From an uncultured Clostridia bacterium (lineage in GTDB: Bacteria; Bacillota; Clostridia; TANB77; CAG-508), in NCBI GenBank assembly GCA_947594935.1, contig CANQEM010000010.1, positions 1-43,915 on the forward strand: DNA of 43,915 bases, written 5' to 3'. Positions 1 through 7,754 of this stretch are shown piece by piece. Numbering within the stretch: the first letter of the stretch is position 1; every line of letters starts with the position of its first letter. A program made the position numbers and the translations under genes. A model generated the notes under the pieces. The model did not search any database. It had not been told where the DNA came from and saw nothing but the letters and a program-made list of their open reading frames with translations.

Positions 1-402
1 ATTATTAGTAAATATACATTGTCAATAATGGTAGAAAAACATTTAAAATATCCTGATCCAAATGGATGGACAGAAAACGCTAATAAAGCTAAAAGAATAG
101 GAGATATTAATGTTAATAAGTTTTCTCCATATTCAAAAAATCCTAAAATTGCAAAAGTATTTAAAGAAATCGGTCTAGCAGATGAATTGGGTTCAGGTGT
201 AAGAAATATAGTAAAATATACAAAAATATATTCTGATGGGGAACCTACTTTCGAAGAAAATGATATTTTTACAACAACTATCCCATTGAAAAAGACAATT
301 AATGTATCTGAAAAAAATAGTATTGAAAATTCAAAAGGTCAAGATGAACTTTTGAATGACCCTTTGAATGAACTTTTGGATGATATACAAAACAAAATTT
401 AA
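1..402 (+). CDS. C-terminal fragment of an ATP-binding (AlbA_2 / HATPase_c_4-type) transcriptional regulator, cut by the window edge
   Basis: The frame is open from base 1, so the start lies outside the window. The visible part has the run TENANKAKRIGDI, then FSPYSKNPKIAKVFKEIG and DELGSGVRNIVKY. These blocks resemble the C-terminal GHKL-like ATPase half of the AlbA_2-plus-HATPase_c_4 regulators that are common in Firmicutes accessory regions. Such proteins normally continue into a winged-helix DNA-binding domain. This one stops within a few residues of where that domain should begin (ELLDDIQNKI), so it may be C-terminally truncated. No CGG codon lies at the break, so this truncation is unlike the frameshifts described elsewhere in the window. 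The family call is from motif memory only. Confidence 0.5.
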   Translation: MISKYTLSIMVEKHLKYPDPNGWTENANKAKRIGDINVNKFSPYSKNPKIAKVFKEIGLADELGSGVRNIVKYTKIYSDGEPTFEENDIFTTTIPLKKTINVSEKNSIENSKGQDELLNDPLNELLDDIQNKI

Positions 403-547
403 TTATAATGGAGATAAACTAATAAAATATGATTAAAAAGAATATTAAAAATATTTGCAAAATGGTTTAGAATAATAAGTAGAGGTAAAAATCATATTTG
501 TGCATTATGTTATACACCTATTAGCAAATAAAAAGGAGCTGATATAT

Positions 548-1108
548 GTGAATTTAAGAGAGCAAATTAAAGAATATAAACCATATAACGAACAAGAAGA
601 AAAAGACAAAGAAATGATGCTAAAATATATAGATACTTTTGAAGATGTTTTAACAAGAGAAAATGAGATGTGTCATTTTACCGCATCAAACTGGATTGTA
701 AATAAAGATAGAACAAAAGTAATAATGATATATCATAATATTTATAAATCATGGGCATGGACTGGAGGACATGCTGACGGAGATAGTGATTTACTACATG
801 TTGCTTTAAAAGAAGCAAATGAAGAAACAGGATTATCTAATTTAAAAGTTTTAAGTGATGGTATTTTTGGAATACAAATACTAACAGTAGATAGTCATAT
901 AAAAAGAGGAAAATTTGTATCATCTCATTTACATTTAGATTGTTGTTTTTTATTAGAGGCAGATGAAAATGAAAAACTAAGAATTAAAGAAGATGAGAAT
1001 AGTAATATTAAATGGATACCAATAAATGACGCAGTAACATTTACAAATGAAGAAAAAATGAAACCAATATATAAAAAATTAAATGAGAAAATAGGAGGCA
1101 ATATTTAA
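548..1108 (+). CDS. NUDIX hydrolase
   Basis: A 186-residue NUDIX-fold hydrolase that probably cleaves a nucleoside-diphosphate-linked substrate; the substrate cannot be told. The Nudix box spans about residues 73-96: GGHADGDS, then LKEANEETGL. Its REUxEExGU part is present as KEANEETGL, with Lys for Arg. The earlier conserved Glu of the box is Ser80, flanked by Asp. I chose the GTG start at 548 because AAGGAG at 533-538 sits nine bases upstream. The reading frame extends further upstream but has no SD there, and the ATG at 546 is out of frame and stops at once. It ends 20 bases before the HAD gene, which suggests co-transcription with that gene and the isp genes. Confidence 0.85.
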   Translation: MNLREQIKEYKPYNEQEEKDKEMMLKYIDTFEDVLTRENEMCHFTASNWIVNKDRTKVIMIYHNIYKSWAWTGGHADGDSDLLHVALKEANEETGLSNLKVLSDGIFGIQILTVDSHIKRGKFVSSHLHLDCCFLLEADENEKLRIKEDENSNIKWIPINDAVTFTNEEKMKPIYKKLNEKIGGNI

Positions 1109-1128
1109 AAAATAAGGAGTGTAATTTG

Positions 1129-1758
1129 ATGATAAAAAATATAATTTTTGACTTAGGCAATGTAATTATAAACTATAATCAAGACCATATAATAAACCAT
1201 TTTACAATAGATGCAGATGAAAAAAATTTTATAAAAGAGAAAATTTTCAAATCACCAGAATGGGAATTATTAGATTTAGGTAAAATTACTAATAATGCAG
1301 CCATAGCAGAAATTCAAAAAAGGAATGATGAAAAATATAATAAGTTAATAAACATTTTTTTGCTTGAATGGTATAAAATACAACCCATAAATGAAGACAT
1401 TGTTGAAATTGCAAAAAAATTAAAAGAAAGAAATTATAACATCTATGTGTTATCAAATATGGCAAAACAAACTTATGAATACTTCAAAGATATAGACTTT
1501 TTTAAAATATGTAATGGGATAGTTATTTCATCTCATGAAAATGTAAAAAAACCAGATGAAAAAATTTTCAACATATTATTAACAAGATATAAATTAAAGC
1601 CAGCAGAATGCTTATTTATTGATGATGATGACACTACTAGAAGTTATGAAACAGCAAACAAAATGGGAATATTAGGAAGAAGAGTAAAACCTAATTCAAA
1701 AAAAGATATAATTAAATTATTAAATGAATTTGACGTAAAACTCGACAAACCAATATAA
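1129..1758 (+). CDS. HAD-superfamily hydrolase (YihX-like phosphatase)
   Basis: A 209-residue haloacid-dehalogenase-type phosphatase, probably acting on a small phosphorylated metabolite. Motif I is FDLGN at residues 7-11; the nucleophile is Asp8, and the usual second Asp is Gly, as in YihX-type sugar phosphatases. Motif II is LSN around 108-110, the conserved Lys is in KKPDEK around 140-145, and motif IV is the acidic run DDDD at 165-168. ATG 1129 is preferred over the TTG just upstream, because AAGGAG at 1114-1119 is nine bases away. It lies between the NUDIX gene and ispF with gaps under 25 bases, so the five genes look like one transcript. The substrate is unknown. Confidence 0.85.
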   Translation: MIKNIIFDLGNVIINYNQDHIINHFTIDADEKNFIKEKIFKSPEWELLDLGKITNNAAIAEIQKRNDEKYNKLINIFLLEWYKIQPINEDIVEIAKKLKERNYNIYVLSNMAKQTYEYFKDIDFFKICNGIVISSHENVKKPDEKIFNILLTRYKLKPAECLFIDDDDTTRSYETANKMGILGRRVKPNSKKDIIKLLNEFDVKLDKPI

Positions 1759-1775
1759 AAATATAGGAGGAAATC

Positions 1776-2243
1776 ATGAAAGTAGCAATAGGTCAAGATA
1801 GTCATAGAATAGATTATAATAATAGTAGTAAAAAATTGATACTAGGAGGAATTGAATTTGAAGAAAATTACTCCATAATGGCAAACAGCGATGGGGATGC
1901 GGTTTTACATGCTATTACTAATGCAGTTTCAGGAATTACATGCAGGAATATATTAGGAAATATAGCAGATGAAATGTGCAATAAACAAGGAATAAAAAAT
2001 AGTGAAGAATATCTAAAAGTAGCACTTCAAGACCTAAAAGAAAAAATAATTCATGTATCCATATCAATAGAATGCAAATTGCCAAAAATTAACCCACATA
2101 TAGAAGAAATGAGAAAAAATATATCAAGGATATTAGATATAAATGAAAACTGCGTGGGGATAACTGCAACTTCCGGAGAAGGACTAACAGAATTTGGAAA
2201 AGGGAACGGAATAAATGTATTTGCTTGTATTACTGTGGAATAA
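1776..2243 (+). CDS. ispF: 2-C-methyl-D-erythritol 2,4-cyclodiphosphate synthase, divergent IspF
   Basis: IspF closes CDP-ME 2-phosphate into MEcPP in the non-mevalonate isoprenoid pathway, as a cytoplasmic trimer with one metal per active site. At 155 residues it has the family length. Asp8 and His10 (GQDSH), matching two zinc ligands of the E. coli enzyme, are present. The third ligand, His42 in the E. coli HSDGD motif, is Asn37 here (ANSDGD). The substrate-binding block usually written ATTTEKLG is ATSGEGLT, and the DIGKHFPD block is replaced by NILGNIADEM. The identity is supported by direct linkage to ispE and ispD. It is a divergent subfamily member; a changed metal site is an inference. 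AGGAGG precedes the ATG. Confidence 0.85.
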   Translation: MKVAIGQDSHRIDYNNSSKKLILGGIEFEENYSIMANSDGDAVLHAITNAVSGITCRNILGNIADEMCNKQGIKNSEEYLKVALQDLKEKIIHVSISIECKLPKINPHIEEMRKNISRILDINENCVGITATSGEGLTEFGKGNGINVFACITVE

Positions 2244-2267
2244 ATTTTATCAATAGGAGATAAAACT

Positions 2268-3143
2268 ATGGAAGAAATATATGTAAAAGCAAGAGCAAAG
2301 ATAAACTTAAACTTAGAAGTATTAAATAAACGACAAGACAATTATCATAATATAAAATCTGTATTTCAAAAAATAAATTTTTATGATGAAATATATATAC
2401 GAAAAGCAAATGAAAACAGACTAGAACTACACACTAATATAGAAAGTCTCAATAATGAAAATAACATTATTTATAAAGCATATAAAAAATTACAAGAAAA
2501 ATATAAAAATATTACAGGAATTAAAGTAGTAATAAATAAAAATATTCCAATGCAGGCAGGGCTTGGAGGCGGAAGCACAGACTGTGCAAGTTTTATTTTA
2601 TGTATGAATAAACTTTTCAATTTGCAACTATCAAAAACAGAAATAGAGAACATTGGAGAAAGTTTAGGAGCAGATGTAATACCATGCCTATACAACAAAG
2701 CACTGGTGGCAGAAGGAATAGGAGATAAAATAACTGCTATTGATACAAATTTCAAATATTATATAGTAATTATAAAACCTAACATCTCTTGTAATACAAA
2801 GGAAATGTATGATAGAATAGATAACAGAAATCAAACAATTCAAATTGACAGCACAGAACAAATCGTTAATGGCTTAAAAAATAATGATATACAATTGATT
2901 GCAAAAAATTTGCATAATGTATTTGAAGATGTGATGCAGGATAAGGAACTGATAGACAACATAAAAGATGAATTTATGAAAAATAATGCAATAGGAAGTC
3001 TAATGACTGGCTCAGGTTCATGTGTTTATGGCATTTTTACGAATAAAAAAGTAGCACAAACCGCATATAAAAACCTAAAACAAAAATATCAAGCTTATAT
3101 ATGTACATCTTATAATTCAAAAAGGGGAGAAGAATTTTGTTAG
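2268..3143 (+). CDS. ispE: 4-diphosphocytidyl-2-C-methyl-D-erythritol kinase
   Basis: IspE phosphorylates the 2-hydroxyl of CDP-ME using ATP, the MEP-pathway step just before IspF. It is a GHMP-family kinase of 291 residues, the usual length. The substrate-binding AKINL is at 10-14. The GHMP ATP-binding loop PMQAGLGGGSTD is at 94-105. The catalytic Asp sits in GADVIP around 134-139, and a C-terminal SLMTGSGSCVYG segment completes the fold. The ATG has AGGAG upstream. The 3' end overlaps the TTG start of ispD by seven bases, so the two are translationally coupled. The order F-E-D places three of the four central MEP enzymes together. Confidence 0.95.
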   Translation: MEEIYVKARAKINLNLEVLNKRQDNYHNIKSVFQKINFYDEIYIRKANENRLELHTNIESLNNENNIIYKAYKKLQEKYKNITGIKVVINKNIPMQAGLGGGSTDCASFILCMNKLFNLQLSKTEIENIGESLGADVIPCLYNKALVAEGIGDKITAIDTNFKYYIVIIKPNISCNTKEMYDRIDNRNQTIQIDSTEQIVNGLKNNDIQLIAKNLHNVFEDVMQDKELIDNIKDEFMKNNAIGSLMTGSGSCVYGIFTNKKVAQTAYKNLKQKYQAYICTSYNSKRGEEFC

Positions 3144-3823
3144 ATACAAAGAAAGTTACAGCAATAATATTAGTTGCAGGTAACAGTAAAAGATTTGGAC
3201 AAAACAGAAATAAAAATTTTGAAAAAATAAACGATAAAACTGTATTATATTATAGCTTAAACGCATTTGATAAAAATAAGTATGTAGATGATATAATAAT
3301 AGCAACTAAGGAAGAAGAACTTTCAAAAGTAAAAGACATCATAGAAGAAGAAAACATTACTAAAAGTGTAAAAATAGTAATCGGCGGAAGTACAAGAAAA
3401 CAATCTGTTTATAATTGTATAAAAGATGTGAATTCAGATATTGTAATTATTCATGATGGCGCAAGACCAATGATAAATCAAGAATATATCAACAAATGTG
3501 TTGAAAATATGGATAAATTCAAAGGAACAGCAATTGGAGTAAGGTCAAAAGACACAATAAAAATAACTGACGAAAATAATATTGTTATAAATACAACCAA
3601 AAGAGCAAATACATGGATAATTCAAACACCACAATGTTTTGACAGAAAAATTTTATTAGAAATGCACAATAAATATAAAGAGCAAGATGTAACAGATGAC
3701 TGTGAACTACTAGAAATTGACAATTATAAAATCAAAATTTTAGAAGGAGATTATACAAACATAAAAATTACAACTTATGAAGATCTTAATATTATTAGAG
3801 AATTTTTAAAGCAAAATTCTTAA
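3137..3823 (+). CDS. ispD: 2-C-methyl-D-erythritol 4-phosphate cytidylyltransferase
   Basis: IspD joins MEP and CTP to give CDP-ME, the substrate of IspE. The nucleotide-binding segment runs AGNSKRFG at 14-21 with Lys26 and Lys30 following; the usual PKQ is here NKNF. The family HDAARP block is HDGARP at 106-111, and TDDCELLE lies near the C-terminus. At 228 residues the length is typical. The start is TTG at 3137, chosen because AGGGGAG sits eight bases upstream and no better start fits. The sequence is somewhat divergent, and related ribitol- or sugar-phosphate cytidylyltransferases (TarI/IspD-like) share the fold, but the neighbouring ispE and ispF make IspD by far the best call. Confidence 0.9.
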   Translation: MLDTKKVTAIILVAGNSKRFGQNRNKNFEKINDKTVLYYSLNAFDKNKYVDDIIIATKEEELSKVKDIIEEENITKSVKIVIGGSTRKQSVYNCIKDVNSDIVIIHDGARPMINQEYINKCVENMDKFKGTAIGVRSKDTIKITDENNIVINTTKRANTWIIQTPQCFDRKILLEMHNKYKEQDVTDDCELLEIDNYKIKILEGDYTNIKITTYEDLNIIREFLKQNS

Positions 3824-3862
3824 TAATCAATAATATATATTTATTAGAAAGGTGTGATTTAT

Positions 3863-4744
3863 ATGAAAAAAGACAATACTACAAAACAATTATTTCTCGG
3901 CTTTATTCTAGCCCTTGCAGTTTTGACGTTTATCATAATAGGCTTTTACCTTTATCAAGTTTATTTCAACAAAGACCTCATAAAAATAAAAACAATTAGT
4001 GTAGAAAATGAAGTTGCTGATGCAGAAGAACCATCAAACGAAACAAATGAACCAACAGAGGAACGTATTCCACCAGAAATTGTTTTATACTATGGCTTAG
4101 ACCTATCAAACCCAGATTTAGAAATATCTATACCATTTACTGATGAAAACAAACAAAAATACGAAATTACATACTACAATTATGAAAATGGAGAATATCT
4201 AGGAGAAACGAAGGGCGAGTTAGAAGAAACATATGAAGGTGTTTCTCATGTTGCAAACACAAAGAAATTTGCAATCTCAGAAAAATATGATGCAGTTCCA
4301 AGAAAATTTCAAACAATTGAAACAATTCCAGAAAAATTAAAAACACAACTTGAGGACTACAACAACAAAGTAGAAGTTCAAGCAATAGACTTAGACGGAG
4401 ATAACAGCTTGGAATATATTGTGGCTTGTAGCTCATACTCTGGAAACAAAGCCTCATCAGCAGAATATAAAAACTATTCAGAAATATCGGTATATGATGA
4501 CAACTTTAATAAAATCTCAACATTAGTTAAAAGCACAAATCAATTTTGGGAGCATAATAACCGAGTTACAGAAGAATTCTTTTGCGATATAGATGACGTA
4601 GAATATATAGACTTAGACAATGATGGGCTTATGGAAATTAGTGTAGACTTAAATGTATATGAAGGAACAGGAGTAGAAATTTATAAATATAAAAACGGCG
4701 AAATCACTGGAAATACTGACTATTCTGTTTCATCACTACCATAA
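3863..4744 (+). CDS. membrane-anchored protein with calcium-loop-like (FG-GAP type) C-terminal repeats
   Basis: Function unknown. The 293-residue protein has a single N-terminal membrane segment (about residues 8-32) followed by an acidic, Thr/Pro/Glu-rich stretch and an extracytoplasmic domain. That domain contains two acidic loops, DLDGDNSLEYIV and DLDNDGLMEISV, spaced about 70 residues apart. Such DxDxDG-L-E loops are typical of calcium-binding FG-GAP/VCBS-like beta-propeller blades. The ATG at 3863 follows an AGAAAGGTG SD; a GTG nine bases upstream is in frame but overlaps the SD. It starts 40 bases after ispD and may share its transcript. Extracellular location is inferred from the signal anchor. 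Confidence 0.65.
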   Translation: MKKDNTTKQLFLGFILALAVLTFIIIGFYLYQVYFNKDLIKIKTISVENEVADAEEPSNETNEPTEERIPPEIVLYYGLDLSNPDLEISIPFTDENKQKYEITYYNYENGEYLGETKGELEETYEGVSHVANTKKFAISEKYDAVPRKFQTIETIPEKLKTQLEDYNNKVEVQAIDLDGDNSLEYIVACSSYSGNKASSAEYKNYSEISVYDDNFNKISTLVKSTNQFWEHNNRVTEEFFCDIDDVEYIDLDNDGLMEISVDLNVYEGTGVEIYKYKNGEITGNTDYSVSSLP

Positions 4745-4811
4745 AAATATAGAACAAACTCTGCAACAATAAAAAAGCTAGGGCATATAACCTTGCAAAA
4801 CCCCGTAAAAT

Positions 4812-4840
4812 TTTACAAATTGTGAAAAATATGCTATAAT
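4812..4840 (+). promoter_or_regulatory. sigma-A promoter for the 4863 gene
   Basis: TTTACA at 4812-4817 and TATAAT at 4835-4840 are separated by 17 bases, and TGC directly precedes the -10 (extended -10). The predicted start of transcription is near 4847, just before the SD AAGGGGTGA. Confidence 0.8.
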
Positions 4841-4862
4841 AGATATGTAAGGGGTGATTTAT

Positions 4863-5570
4863 ATGGGACTTTTAGATAGATTTAAGAAAAATAAACAAAA
4901 AGAAATGCCAACAGCTGAAAAATCAGCAATGGAAATGAAAAATGTAAGACCTTATGAAATAAGGTATCAAAGAATGAAAAATGGAAATTTACAAATTGAC
5001 TATTTAGAAAAACGTGTAGATCCAAACAAATTTTATGATACAACAAGATTTATAGTAGACCCAAGACCATTAGACATGTCGGGTCATCAAATATATAATG
5101 GAGCTGTTTCTTGGTATGGTGATGACGACTGCAAAATGTTAGATGAACAAACTGGACAATTAGACAGTTTAAGAGCAACTGCATATAGAGGAGTTTTAAC
5201 AGAAATAGATATAAGACAATTACAAACAAACCCAGAATATTGCAGTGCAGTAATGACAAGATTACTAGACCAAAAAAGAGTTATAGAATATTTAAATGAT
5301 GGTTTATCAGAGAAACCAAAAAAAGCACCTTGTGGAAAATATGTTGGTGGAATAAGAGAAAATCCAGAAGAGCCAGGAAAATACCAAAAATTCTTTTCAC
5401 CAGATGTAGGTATGGTTTCACACTATTCTAATTTAATGGTAGGTAGAAGACAAGAAATAAAAGACTATAATCAACGTAAAAGACAAGAAGAATTACGAAA
5501 TAAAAGAGCAATGAGAGAAAGATTAGACAACGAAATTAAAGCTATGGAAAATAATGATGATGCAAGGTAG
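4863..5570 (+). CDS. uncharacterised cytoplasmic protein
   Basis: I do not recognise this 235-residue protein. It has no signal peptide or membrane segment. The N-terminus is basic (LLDRFKKNKQKE), the middle is a mixed globular sequence with a WYGDDD segment, and the last 40 residues are a highly charged Arg/Glu/Lys helix (ending KAMENNDDAR) that could form a coiled coil or bind RNA. ATG 4863 follows an SD of AAGGGGTGA and a strong promoter. It appears monocistronic and is followed by the 6S-like RNA region. No broken frame or unusual codon use was noticed. Confidence 0.7.
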   Translation: MGLLDRFKKNKQKEMPTAEKSAMEMKNVRPYEIRYQRMKNGNLQIDYLEKRVDPNKFYDTTRFIVDPRPLDMSGHQIYNGAVSWYGDDDCKMLDEQTGQLDSLRATAYRGVLTEIDIRQLQTNPEYCSAVMTRLLDQKRVIEYLNDGLSEKPKKAPCGKYVGGIRENPEEPGKYQKFFSPDVGMVSHYSNLMVGRRQEIKDYNQRKRQEELRNKRAMRERLDNEIKAMENNDDAR

Positions 5571-5715
5571 ACTAATATAAAATATAAAATCATCATATCA
5601 TATCGCATAAAAAAAGTCAAATTACTAAAAATGCAATAAACTAAGTATAATATTGAAAAAGTTAGATAAACTAAAATAAACAAGAAAAACTTAATAAAAA
5701 AGAGATGTAGCATAT

Positions 5716-5744
5716 TTGAAACCTAGTTTTAAATATGCTACAAT
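5716..5744 (+). promoter_or_regulatory. promoter of the 6S-like RNA
   Basis: TTGAAA at 5716-5721 and TACAAT at 5739-5744 with a 17-base spacer and an extended TGC before the -10. The predicted transcript begins near 5751. No protein start follows, which supports a stable RNA gene. Confidence 0.75.
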
Positions 5745-5750
5745 ATAAAT

Positions 5751-5964
5751 AACTTAATAGATTTACTTTTCCCTGCATAGTGCGTGTAGAAGGAATTTTT
5801 AGAACCAACAAATTATGAAGAGGGACCGATCTCGAAAATATGGCGTGCAAGCTCACCGTTTGTATTGTGAGAAGCCCACAAGTATTTTGGTAGGTACCCA
5901 CCTGTTTGTAGGAACAGGTCCTTAAAAATTCGGGTCATCTTACGGCTAAGGCGGGGCTTTTTTT
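5751..5964 (+). ncRNA. ssrS: probable 6S RNA
   Basis: A roughly 210-base structured transcript with its own promoter and a run of seven U at its end. It has nested pairing as in 6S RNA, the long hairpin that mimics an open promoter and sequesters sigma-A RNA polymerase. CCCUGC (5771-5776) pairs with GCGGGG (5951-5956), and AAUUUUUA (5794-5801) pairs with UAAAAAUU (5923-5930). Internal hairpins are UUGUG/CACAA (5865-5881) and ACCUGUU/AACAGGU (5900-5919). Segments such as GUGAGAAGCC and UUACGGCUAAGGCGGGG resemble conserved 6S blocks. The call is by recollection of the family, not by a covariance model; another structured RNA is possible. Confidence 0.6.
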
Positions 5965-5984
5965 GCGTTATTTCTCAAAAAATA

Positions 5985-6013
5985 TTGTCACAGCTACATT
6001 TCAATGATATAAT
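5985..6013 (+). promoter_or_regulatory. sigma-A promoter for prmC-whiA-hemW
   Basis: TTGTCA at 5985-5990 and TATAAT at 6008-6013 with exactly 17 bases between. It lies just after the terminator-like U-run of the 6S-like RNA and upstream of prmC. Confidence 0.75.
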
Positions 6014-6043
6014 ATGTAAAAAAGGAATAAGGTGGAAGTTGAA

Positions 6044-6889
6044 ATGAAAATAAAGGAAGCTATTGAAAAAGGAGCAATTGATTTAAAAGTAGAAAATATC
6101 GATACTCCAAAATTAAAAGCTAGAATGCTTATGCAGTTTGTCTTGAATAAACCAAGGCAACACATTATTGTGAACGACATGGAAGAATTAACACCACAAG
6201 ACGAAAAAAAATATTTTATCGGAATTCAAAAACTAAGAAACCATATTCCAATTGAACATATTACAAACCAAAAAGAATTTATGAAATTAAACTTTTTTGT
6301 AAATGAAGATGTTTTAATTCCAAGGCAAGATACTGAAACTTTAGTAGAAGAAGTTATAAAAATTGCCAAAGCCTCTAAGGACAGAGAAATTCTAGATTTA
6401 TGCACAGGTAGCGGGGCAATTGCAGTATCACTTGCTAAATACACAGAAGAAAGTCAAATAACGGCAATAGATATAAGCAAAGAGGCATTAAAAATAGCTA
6501 AAAAAAATGCAGTTAATAATCAAGTAGAAAATAAAATAACATGGCTCCAATCAGACCTATTTAAAAATATAAGCTCAAAAAAATTTGATATTATAGTATC
6601 AAACCCACCATATATAAAAAGAGATATAATTAAAACACTCGATAAAGATGTACAGAAAGAACCTAAAATTGCATTAGATGGCGGATATGATGGACTAGAT
6701 TTTTACAGAAAAATCATAAAAAATGCGTATCAATATCTTAAATATAACGGCTATTTATGCTTAGAAATTGGATATGACCAAAAAATTGATGTTATCGAAC
6801 TATTAGAAAATGCAGAATATCGCGATATTTATTGCAAAAAAGACATGTATGGTAATGACCGAGTAATTGTTGCAAAAAATGTATTTTAG
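6044..6889 (+). CDS. prmC: peptide chain release factor N5-glutamine methyltransferase
   Basis: PrmC methylates the Gln of the GGQ motif in release factors RF1 and RF2, using S-adenosylmethionine. The 281-residue protein has the N-terminal helical domain, PRQDTE at 93-98, SAM motif I (DLCTGSGAIA, 118-127) and the catalytic NPPY at 187-190. Of two in-frame starts I chose ATG 6044 because AAGGTGG lies eight bases upstream; the GTG at 6032 overlaps that SD. In many Firmicutes prmC follows prfA; here it follows the 6S-like RNA and leads whiA and hemW, which is an unusual neighbourhood. Confidence 0.93.
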   Translation: MKIKEAIEKGAIDLKVENIDTPKLKARMLMQFVLNKPRQHIIVNDMEELTPQDEKKYFIGIQKLRNHIPIEHITNQKEFMKLNFFVNEDVLIPRQDTETLVEEVIKIAKASKDREILDLCTGSGAIAVSLAKYTEESQITAIDISKEALKIAKKNAVNNQVENKITWLQSDLFKNISSKKFDIIVSNPPYIKRDIIKTLDKDVQKEPKIALDGGYDGLDFYRKIIKNAYQYLKYNGYLCLEIGYDQKIDVIELLENAEYRDIYCKKDMYGNDRVIVAKNVF

Positions 6890-6904
6890 AAAGGAAAGAT
6901 AAAA

Positions 6905-7744
6905 ATGTCCTTTTCATCAGATATTAAAGAGGAATTAAGCAAAAGCAACACATTAGCAGATAAAACACAAGTAAAAGCAGAGCTTATAGGGTATCTATTT
7001 ACAAACAACACAACTATAAAAAAAGACAAAAATTTAAGATATGCAACAGAAAGTGAATACAATATAAACAGATTTTCAAAATTACTATCAAACCTAAAAA
7101 TAAACCATAAAATCACATTAGAAGGAAATTCTTTTGTAATCACTTTAAAGCTTAAAGAATTGCCTTTTGAACTTGAAATGAAAGAAATTGGAGAAAACAA
7201 AGAAAGCATGATAAGAGGGGTTTTCTTAGGCTCTGGGTTAATAAACAACCCAGAAAACGCTTATCATTTAGAGATTGGATTTATAGATGATGAAATCAGA
7301 AATGAAGTAAAAGCAATTTTGGAGAACGACTTTGACATTCACGCTAAAAGCTTGGATACGGCAACAAAGAAATCAATTTACATGAAAGATAGTGAAGAAA
7401 TTTCAAAATTACTAGCTCTTATGGGAGCTAATAAAGGCTTACTCAAATTTGAAGATATACGAGTTCAGAAAGAAATGCGTGGAAAGATAAACAGACTTGT
7501 AAATTGTGAATCTGCCAATTTGAATAAAACAATGAATGCTGCAATTGAGCAAATTGAAGCTATACAAAAACTCCAAAGAGAAAATAAGTTTAATATGTTA
7601 GATGAAAATTTAAAAGAAATTGCAATACTAAGACTAGAAAACCCAGATATGCCACTTGTTGAACTAGGGAAAAAATTAAAAAACCCGATAGGAAAATCAG
7701 GTGTTAATTATAGGCTGAAAAAAATCATAGATATTGCAAACTAG
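6905..7744 (+). CDS. whiA: DNA-binding protein WhiA
   Basis: WhiA is a conserved Gram-positive DNA-binding protein with a LAGLIDADG-derived N-terminal fold and a C-terminal helix-turn-helix. It is linked to cell division and, in streptomycetes, sporulation. Family marks are FSSDIKEEL at the N-terminus, RGVFLGSGLINNPENAYHLE in the LAGLIDADG core, the MKDSEEISKLLALMGA block, VNCESANLNKT and the C-terminal SGVNYRLKKI. At 279 residues it is slightly shorter than the roughly 310-residue B. subtilis protein. It starts 15 bases after prmC with an AGAAAGGA SD. The usual rapZ and yvcK neighbours are absent here. Confidence 0.93.
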   Translation: MSFSSDIKEELSKSNTLADKTQVKAELIGYLFTNNTTIKKDKNLRYATESEYNINRFSKLLSNLKINHKITLEGNSFVITLKLKELPFELEMKEIGENKESMIRGVFLGSGLINNPENAYHLEIGFIDDEIRNEVKAILENDFDIHAKSLDTATKKSIYMKDSEEISKLLALMGANKGLLKFEDIRVQKEMRGKINRLVNCESANLNKTMNAAIEQIEAIQKLQRENKFNMLDENLKEIAILRLENPDMPLVELGKKLKNPIGKSGVNYRLKKIIDIAN

Positions 7745-7754
7745 GGGTGATGTA

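Noticed and set aside
1..402. A CGG-type frameshift explaining the truncated left-edge gene
   Set aside because: The only CGG in it is out of frame (ATC GGT), and no CGG lies at the stop. Ordinary truncation or a naturally short end is more likely.
2051..2341. Long ORFs on the strand opposite to known genes (for example 2051-2341, 14551-14919, 21510-22463 minus)
   Set aside because: They mirror strongly supported genes, lack SD sequences and show biased, low-complexity translations typical of antisense frames.
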